Assembly: GCA_020002185.1 (NCBI GenBank)
Contig: CM034533.1
Location: 39,816,743 to 39,880,742, forward strand
Source of the DNA: Paraescarpia echinospica
Lineage: Eukaryota; Annelida; Polychaeta; Sabellida; Siboglinidae
Reading direction: 5' to 3'
DNA: 64,000 nucleotides
The first letter of the stretch is position 1. Each line of letters starts with the position of its first letter. Positions 30,241 to 64,000 of the stretch are shown one piece after another. The notes below the pieces were generated by a model. That model saw nothing but the letters and a program-made list of their open reading frames with translations. It was not told the DNA's origin and did no database searches. Both the position numbers and the translations under genes were made by a program.

Positions 30241-30940
30241 GATTTGTATGTCAGTGTGAGCAATTTGAATTGCACACGATACCTCACAAGCAGCCAATGC
30301 AGTGTGCGAAGCACAGGTGTGATGTGAGACCGTCTAGGGACACGGGCAACATTGCAGGCGCCTGTGTTCTGCACTCGTTGTAACTTGGCAATGCTGGAAT
30401 GCGGAAAGGCCATGCAGCAATCCATTCCAGTAGTCCAGTTTTGACGTGACAGGGACGTGGGTGCCTCTCTGAGCCGTACTTACATCCATATTGTTTCGGA
30501 TCATACCGTTGCTCCGGAGATGGTAGTTAGTTGACCGATACACCGTGCATGTTGACGTGTGCCAGCAGTCCATAGGTTGAGTCAATAATTGTTCCTATAT
30601 TCCTCGCTTTCAACATTACCGGGATGATGCTCTCTCAAATGTCTGTCAAGGCTGCTTTGGCGAGCTGCCCGTTAGCTACAACCACAACAAACTCGGTGTT
30701 GTTGTCATTCAGTTTTAGGAAGTTCCAAGCTATCCAGATCCTAACCTCGGCGATGCACCTCTCCATAGCGTCAAACGCTGTCTGGGAAGAAGCGGGGTTA
30801 AAGGTGAGCGGCAGTTGGCTGTCATCTACGTAGAGATGAAACTCAAGGAACAGTGAACAGAACAGAACGTGTTGCGAAGTTATGGGCGATAACAACATGA
30901 TGCACCAGCAATAAGTTGGAAACATCTCCAATAGCACCCG
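30241..30940 (-). mobile_element. L2-like LINE, upstream part (host of nested insertion)
   Basis: On the - strand EFHLYVDDSQL (RT active site, from about 30850) is followed by WNFLKLNDNNTEF, then in shifted frames by VTSKLDYWNGLLHGL, AKLQRVQNTGACNVARV and HITPVLRTLHWLLVRYRVQFKLLTLTYKS, ending at 30241. The expected continuation is found at 26918. Several frameshifts show it was already decayed or has decayed since. Confidence 0.75.
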
Positions 30941-32382
30941 CCTCTCTCTTTTCCAAAGGCTTATCCAACAGCAACATCGAAGTGTTAAGTGACTAATGGC
31001 TGTTCAAATGTGTCGAGTCTTGAGAAAATGAGTCACACATCAAACAATAAAAACAAAAAACCGTTGGAAAAAATATGTTCCCATGCCGTATGTGGAAAGT
31101 AGACGCACTGGGGTTCTAAATGGCTCAGTGATGTGACATACAACCTCTCCTGCGCAAGTCCTACTATACCTTCTTGTGGTGACCCTGTTGTACCGAGTCT
31201 CATGACAAGGGGACGGACACAGTAAGGGCTAAGGGACGGATAACCCTGACAGAAAACCCCACTGACTGGGCTAATCACCCATCCAGGGGAAACAACACGG
31301 TTACAGAAACTGAAACGAACACTCATCCAACTAACACCAAACCTCAAGATGATGCCTCCCCAGAGAGCAACATGACGCGAGCTGATGAAAGCTCTCTGGA
31401 GTAGTAGCAAGAGGTGTAGTAGCAAGGTCCTTTGTTATTCGGTGATTTCACTGTGTTCCCACGCACAAGACAATCAATTCAGCGAAGTTCCTGCTAATAA
31501 TTACATGACTGATTCCTGCTAACGGAACATACAGCCTCTCTTTAAGTCAGCCAACCGAAATAGAACTACACTGGTAAACTACAGTGTTTCTCTGCAGATA
31601 AGGCCCGCCAATTGTTGACGTTCAGACTGCGACGTGTCTGATTATGGTAACACCAGTACGATTACTTCACCTGGTAAATGGTGGTATACCCGCATATAGT
31701 CTTTTTAGATGTGGTGACGTTAATGCATGATACTTTTCGAACTACCTGTATATGACTTGACAACTCGCATAGTTGTATGGTTAGTTAGTCGTGAATTACG
31801 GTACCCTAGTTGAGATGTTATCAATACTTTGTACGGACAAAGCTTTTAATGGCTTCCCTGGGGATATAACCGTTTGATGATAATCTGTAATTGCTGGTCG
31901 CACTTTTTCCCACCAGACAGGTCCAAAATGGTAGAAAGGTAAAACGAAAGTTCGTATATATAAGATAAGATAAACCATGTTTTATTAGAAAGTCAGCTGA
32001 GTTAGATTCATATCACGGTATCACATCCGTAGCAGACTGTTCAGCGCGCTTATCGTTCCATCTCTTTACAGAAGTGAACTGAATGAAATTCACCAAGCTT
32101 CGAAACGGCAGAAAAACAATTCGAACATTAAAATATATATAATCACAACTCGGATACATATTAACATACAATTTTGCTACGTATGCGTCATCTAAGTAAA
32201 TTGGTAAGCTAACGCATGCGTGTACCTTGTTGTGATGGTAGAGAGGAGTTTCAAAATTGCTTTTTTGTATATTTTAAATAGCCCCGGTCTCCTTTACCTT
32301 ACAATAATTTATTTAGTGATAGTATTTCTGCGGGTTTCATCAGATTTGTTCATAATCAACTCAAACTGCAGATCATGTTATG
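30941..32382. other. intergenic, no gene recognised
   Basis: A 130-codon - strand frame (31425-31033) has a composition typical of repetitive DNA but matches no family I know. The rest is anonymous. Confidence 0.35.
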
Positions 32383-32715
32383 CACCGTGGAGCGCAGTGG
32401 TGCAGTGACCAGATCTTCGGATTCTCAACCAAGATAACCCGGGTTCGAATCCTGTGTTGCGGTGTCGAACCTTGGGAAAGTTCGTTCACTCTACGTTGCT
32501 TCAGTTCACTCAGATGTGAGAATGAGTACCTGGTTATAGATAATGGTGGATATTTTTGTACGAATAGTCTTCGCGCATTAATTGCAGCGTGGCTGGATGA
32601 TTCCCAGAGAAGTCGAGATGGTGTTCGATTTAAAAGGTCTGCCAGGGAGTAAAGAGTAAAGCGCTTTGAGCAGTCCTAAGGCCTGGATATACTGCCCTAT
32701 ATAAGAACTTTAGAT
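32383..32715 (+). mobile_element. tRNA-derived SINE, nearly full length
   Basis: A tRNA-like head with agcgcagtggtgcagtg and a clear B-box GGTTCGAATCC (32442-32452) is followed by gaaccttgggaaagttcgtt, ctacgttgc, gcgtggctggatga, agaagtcgaga, tctgccagggag and a tail GTAAAGCGCTTTGAGCAG, then tatataagaact. The tail resembles the 3' end of the L2-like LINE at 26450. Confidence 0.75.
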
Positions 32716-34319
32716 TTATAAATGTTCTCGGAGTGAACGTGATGGGAGTATGCCCCTGTTGAGACACAAATCGACTGAGACAATGATTTGTTTGATGTAA
32801 TATGACGCCGTTGTTAGAAAAATCAATCGAACATTTCGAAAAATCCAGACATTGCCAGTGTAAATTAGCTTTGCCATAGGTAGAAGTTATGTGGCCCGGA
32901 TTAGCGCCAGATCCTTTCAAAAACCACAATTGGACCATCTTCCAGAACATTGTAACTGAGCAGAGACCAAGACCAACTGTGCTACGTACTGGTTGTGCCT
33001 ATCTTGGTGCCCCTCTGTATACAGCTGGTCCATTCAAACTTAACTTCCTGCCCACAGGTCTGGATGTATGCCCAGCGTTGTTTGGAAGATATTAGCAGTA
33101 CAACGTACAAAGCCTAGGAACCAAACTAAATAAGAGACTCCTAAGAATACGCAGTTACACCGAAACAAGTTGGCGCGTATCCGGTAACGTATACAATTGA
33201 TCTGCAACAATGGAAATCATAGAGCGGGACAAAAAGTTCTGATGCGCTTTTTTAACCTTGGCAGTGCGTGGAATGACAACAGTGTTGCCGAGTGTTCGCG
33301 TGGAACAGTTCGCTCACTTTAACGTCTCGTCGAGCAAAGTCGTTGAAACTCATTTTCGTAACAAATCTGCGTCTACCATTCGGATTTACGAGCAGAGATG
33401 GTAAGTCACAGATTATGTTTTGCGTTCTTTATATTTATAGTGAACAATAATAGTATATATATACTTCAACACGTTACATGGTCCTCATTGCAGGAATGCT
33501 GATTTCAGTATTGGTCGTAGTTAACTTTCGCAGTGTTCAAATTCACAAAATGATATTATCAATAGCGGATACGTTATGTCAGCAGTAGCTTCAATGGATA
33601 TCACATACCGAATTGTAAATGAAATAAAGACGGCTACTTAGGCTAGTAGTTAGTTAAAACAGAGAAGCATCTTAATCGCACGAAAGATATGTATAAACAA
33701 GATATTCGTTTGATATTTTGTTTTCGTGCCAGATCAGTGGCGTTAAATTAGTAGTTTATATAACTGTAAGAAAGTTCAACTACGAGAAAAGACCGATTGG
33801 TTTAATATATCACAAAGATGCTGTGTTTACATTATTTTCGAAAGTCTAGCGTTGGACATACCTGTGAAGAGGGGGTCTAAATTATTGCTTACTGTACGCA
33901 TGATAAGCATATTGCATATATACATGAGCAAACCTGCTGCGTAAGGAGTTTACAGGGGGCGTAGGATCGTTTTCGCGTAATTTGTAGTTGAACCCTAGGA
34001 CGATGGCGCAAGCTTTTCCGCCAAGCATGCTTTTACCAAAAAAACGCACCCGCAGTAAGGCCGCTGCTGCGAGATGCAAAACGAACGAGCTACAAATCAT
34101 ACAAAGCTGTCACAACACGTATCTGGCACTTGTCGCGTACGTTGATATTTTACACTAAAATGTAAAGGGTAACACGAAACTATAAAGACCCCAATTTACG
34201 ACATTAAAGCCGTATCACGATTTGAAGAACTTTCGCTCAGTGAGGAACTGTTGTTGAAACCAGAACCCAGGTATGAGAATATAACGTAGATACAGACTTT
34301 GTAGGCTGTGCAGATTAGA
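32716..34319. other. intergenic or 5' intron of the MUC4-like gene; nothing recognised
   Basis: No domain-bearing exon, RNA gene or repeat was found. A first exon of the MUC4-like gene could hide here. Confidence 0.35.
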
Positions 34320-35900
34320 TTTTGTTCTTCTGAGTTATCTGAATAATAAACATTTATTCTCACTTAACTCAAATATTATTGAGAAATTAGCTCAAGACCC
34401 TTTACACGGTCCAAATAACAATTATAATATAATAATTGATGTACTTGAAAAGGCAAATTGTAATCAGATGCCCTTAAATTAGTCACGTTTAATACTTATA
34501 TACACAAAAACTCTTTATGGATAACAAATGGTATACTTAAATCTATGAAATACAGAGACAACCTACATAAACAGCTTAAGCTGTTAAATCCAATCTATTG
34601 ATCATTTTATTAAAAAGACAAACTTTAAAACTTATACTGGTATCCTAAAAAGAAGCATCAGAGTAGCCAAATTTATATATTATGAACAATTGTTTAACAG
34701 GTATAAAAATGACACAAGGAAAACCTTGAAAAGCATATTCTGCAAAGACCCAACAAAAAAGACCATTACCTATACATTTTAGAGAAGGAGACCGCAAAAT
34801 AACTGACAACGTTGAAATTGCAAATACTTTTAATTTATTTTTTACAAACATAGGAAAACACCCTGCAAACAAAATTAAATACACCAGTACGAAAAATCAT
34901 AGTTATTATTTGACAGGTAGTTCTGAAATGCGTTCCCAATTCCAAAAAAATAAATGAACAGTCAATACTCAGAATAATTGACAATTTTTATGTTGGCCGT
35001 GGTGGTATTACATTGAAACAATTACAATATTTTAAATTTATGTTAATAAAACCTTTAACATTAATTCTTAATCAAATATTAAATACGGCAATCTTCCCAG
35101 ATAAGATGAAAATGAAAATTGCGAAAGTTATTCCTATCTTTAAAAATGATGACCAACCTCCATTTTGTAACTACAGACCGATATATCTGCTACCAGTAAT
35201 ATCTAAGGTTATTGAAAAAGTTATGCATAATCAGATATATTCATTTTTTTTTACTGAATATCAACTTTTTAATGCTAATAAGTACATATTCAAATCCGGT
35301 CACTCAACCGAATATGCCATTATGGAAGTTATCGACCGAACAATAACCGCACTGGATTCTAACGAAACTCCCATTGATATATTATTAGATTGATCAACAT
35401 TTTAGATTTATTAAGTAAACTACATTTGTATGGAATAGGCGACACTGTCCTAACGCTAATGGAAAGAAGAAAACAGTACGTCATTTACAACGATACAATT
35501 TCTGAAACCCTGCCTATTACTACAGGTGTGCCACAGGGTTCTATACTGGGCCCACTATTGTTTTTAATATACATAAATGATTTACCAAAGTCAATTGAAA
35601 TATTTAAATACATAATGTATGCGGATTGTACAATTTTATTTACAACAATCCAATCTTTAAACATATGTCCAAAAGACGTCGAACAACTTTTAACTACAGA
35701 ATAAAGCAAGGTAAACGAATGGCTGAAAATAAACAAACTGTCTTTAAACATAAAGAAATCCAAGTATATAATACACAAACTAGGAAACAAACAAGTTAAC
35801 AATTTCCTGCATAAGATAGATGAAACTAGAATCGAAAGAGTCCAAAACTTTAATCTTCTTGGGGAGACTTTGTTTCTTCGTCCCGGCGTCACCGTCTGAA
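34320..35900 (+). mobile_element. non-LTR retrotransposon fragment with reverse transcriptase remains
   Basis: In shifting + strand frames: [86 protein letters not shown] and YADC where the catalytic motif should be YADD, then ERVQNFNLLG. The block normally holding LSKAFDTLDH is missing around 35390. It is dead and lies immediately upstream of the first NIDO exon. Confidence 0.8.
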
Positions 35901-36026
35901 AGTGTAATATATACCTTCAAGATAGTCACAATCTGTCATTGTCAAACACACACAATAGGTTGGCAGACGAACACACAGACATACAGATAGAGAAAGTACT
36001 TATCAGTTCGGTGAGGAAAACCTTGA

Positions 36027-36030
<4 letters not shown>

Positions 36031-36084
<54 letters not shown>

Positions 36085-36097
36085 TGTGTGTGTGTGT

Positions 36098-36138
<41 letters not shown>

Positions 36139-36178
36139 CGTGTGTGTGTGTGTGCGTGCGTGCGTGCGTGTGTGCGTA
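36031..36178. repeat. (GT)n microsatellite next to a splice acceptor
   Basis: Long GT tract with few interruptions ending about 28 bp upstream of the acceptor of the NIDO exon (36207). Confidence 0.96.
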
Positions 36179-36206
36179 TGACAACACCAGTACTTTCTCT
36201 CCACAG

Positions 36207-63500
<27,294 letters not shown>

Positions 63501-63635
63501 GTATATGTTCTATAACAATACAACCAATTAAAATAGACACAATACCCAAAGCGGAAAAAGCACTTAATTGTTTTTTGTTTTAAACTATCCAATAAATGCA
63601 GTTGATACAAAGTAATTTATCACAGAAATAACTTG

Positions 63636-64000
63636 GATCATCATCTTTATGCTGATGATACAAATCACTCCCTTAACCAACTTAGTGATAGCCTCCAAAA
63701 TATCTTCCACTGGATGACTGACAGCAAGTTGAAATTAAATGCAAATAAAACTGAATTGATCATTATTGGTACTCCAATGCAGCATAGTAAACTTGATGGT
63801 TTTATCCCTACGCGTATTTTGAATCGGCGTATCACGCCAGCAACCTCGGAATCTAGGAGTGATCTTTGACAGTATCTTCAATTTCTGACAACACATATCT
63901 CAAACGTGTCGCTGCTGTTTTGATCATATTCGTGATCTTTGTCATATTCGCCAGTATATGTCATTTTCTGTTGCTAAGGCTATTGCAACAGTGCATGTTA
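63636..64000 (+). mobile_element. L2-like LINE reverse-transcriptase fragment, runs off the window
   Basis: HLYADDTNHSL (RT active site), IFHWMTDSKLKLNANKTELIIIGT, then after a one-base shift LGVIFDSIFNF and SQTCRCCFDHIRDL. These are typical of the palm and C-terminal region of L2-type ORF2. The frameshift shows decay. Confidence 0.75.

Noticed and set aside
31033..31425. 130-codon minus-strand frame
   Set aside because: No recognised domain, start context or splice evidence; composition suggests repetitive DNA.
32383..32460. tRNA-like sequence with a perfect B box
   Set aside because: It is the head of a SINE, with the same body as the copies at 20345 and 11455.

Overview
The window looks like a piece of a large, repeat-rich, AT-leaning genome of a marine invertebrate animal. 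Genes are split by long introns with GT..AG boundaries. Every intron region is studded with dinucleotide microsatellites, tRNA-derived SINEs, LINE fragments (L2-like, CR1-like, RTE-like), a BEL/Pao LTR element and small foldback elements. The gene families seen (alpha2-delta/CACHD-like, fibrinogen-related lectin, MUC4-like NIDO-AMOP-VWD-EGF protein) are expanded in lancelets and also in molluscs and corals. I cannot decide the phylum from sequence alone.

Layout. (1) 1-3.8 kb, + strand: the 3' end of a single-pass membrane protein of the alpha2-delta/cache-domain type, five phase-consistent exons, with a frame conflict just after the membrane segment. (2) 3.9-8.9 kb: foldback elements, a SINE, an RTE endonuclease scrap and a MITE-like element. 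(3) 8931-13989, + strand: a complete six-exon secreted fibrinogen-related protein (324 aa: signal peptide, coiled coil, fibrinogen C domain). (4) 14-36 kb: accessory DNA. It holds a 9-bp/63-bp minisatellite, several SINEs, a broken BEL/Pao retrotransposon (about 20.96-24.4 kb), a CR1-like LINE inserted into an L2-like LINE (26.45-30.94 kb, - strand) and another LINE fragment (34.3-35.9 kb). (5) 36207 to the window end, + strand: one very large MUC4-like gene. It carries the second half of a NIDO domain, AMOP, VWD, a cadherin/Ig-like module and at least 20 EGF-type modules, almost all on phase-1/phase-1 exons of 114 or 117 nt. It runs off the right edge.

The most striking points are in the MUC4-like gene. 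There is an in-frame TAG in the VWD exon where the family has a tyrosine. At 47.39-48.23 kb a 60-bp unit made of an EGF exon tail plus its own splice donor is repeated 14 times; translated units would each add three cysteines, so the array makes more sense as a ladder of competing 5' splice sites. A recently amplified family of 117-nt EGF exons lies at 60-63.5 kb, with a dead copy next to a foldback element. A 6-kb intron (51.1-57.2 kb) hides decayed tyrosine-recombinase sequences, an SGNH-hydrolase-like scrap and about 2.2 kb of minisatellite.

Exon boundaries were placed by eye from splice motifs and frame continuity; domain names rest on recognised family motifs, not on searches.
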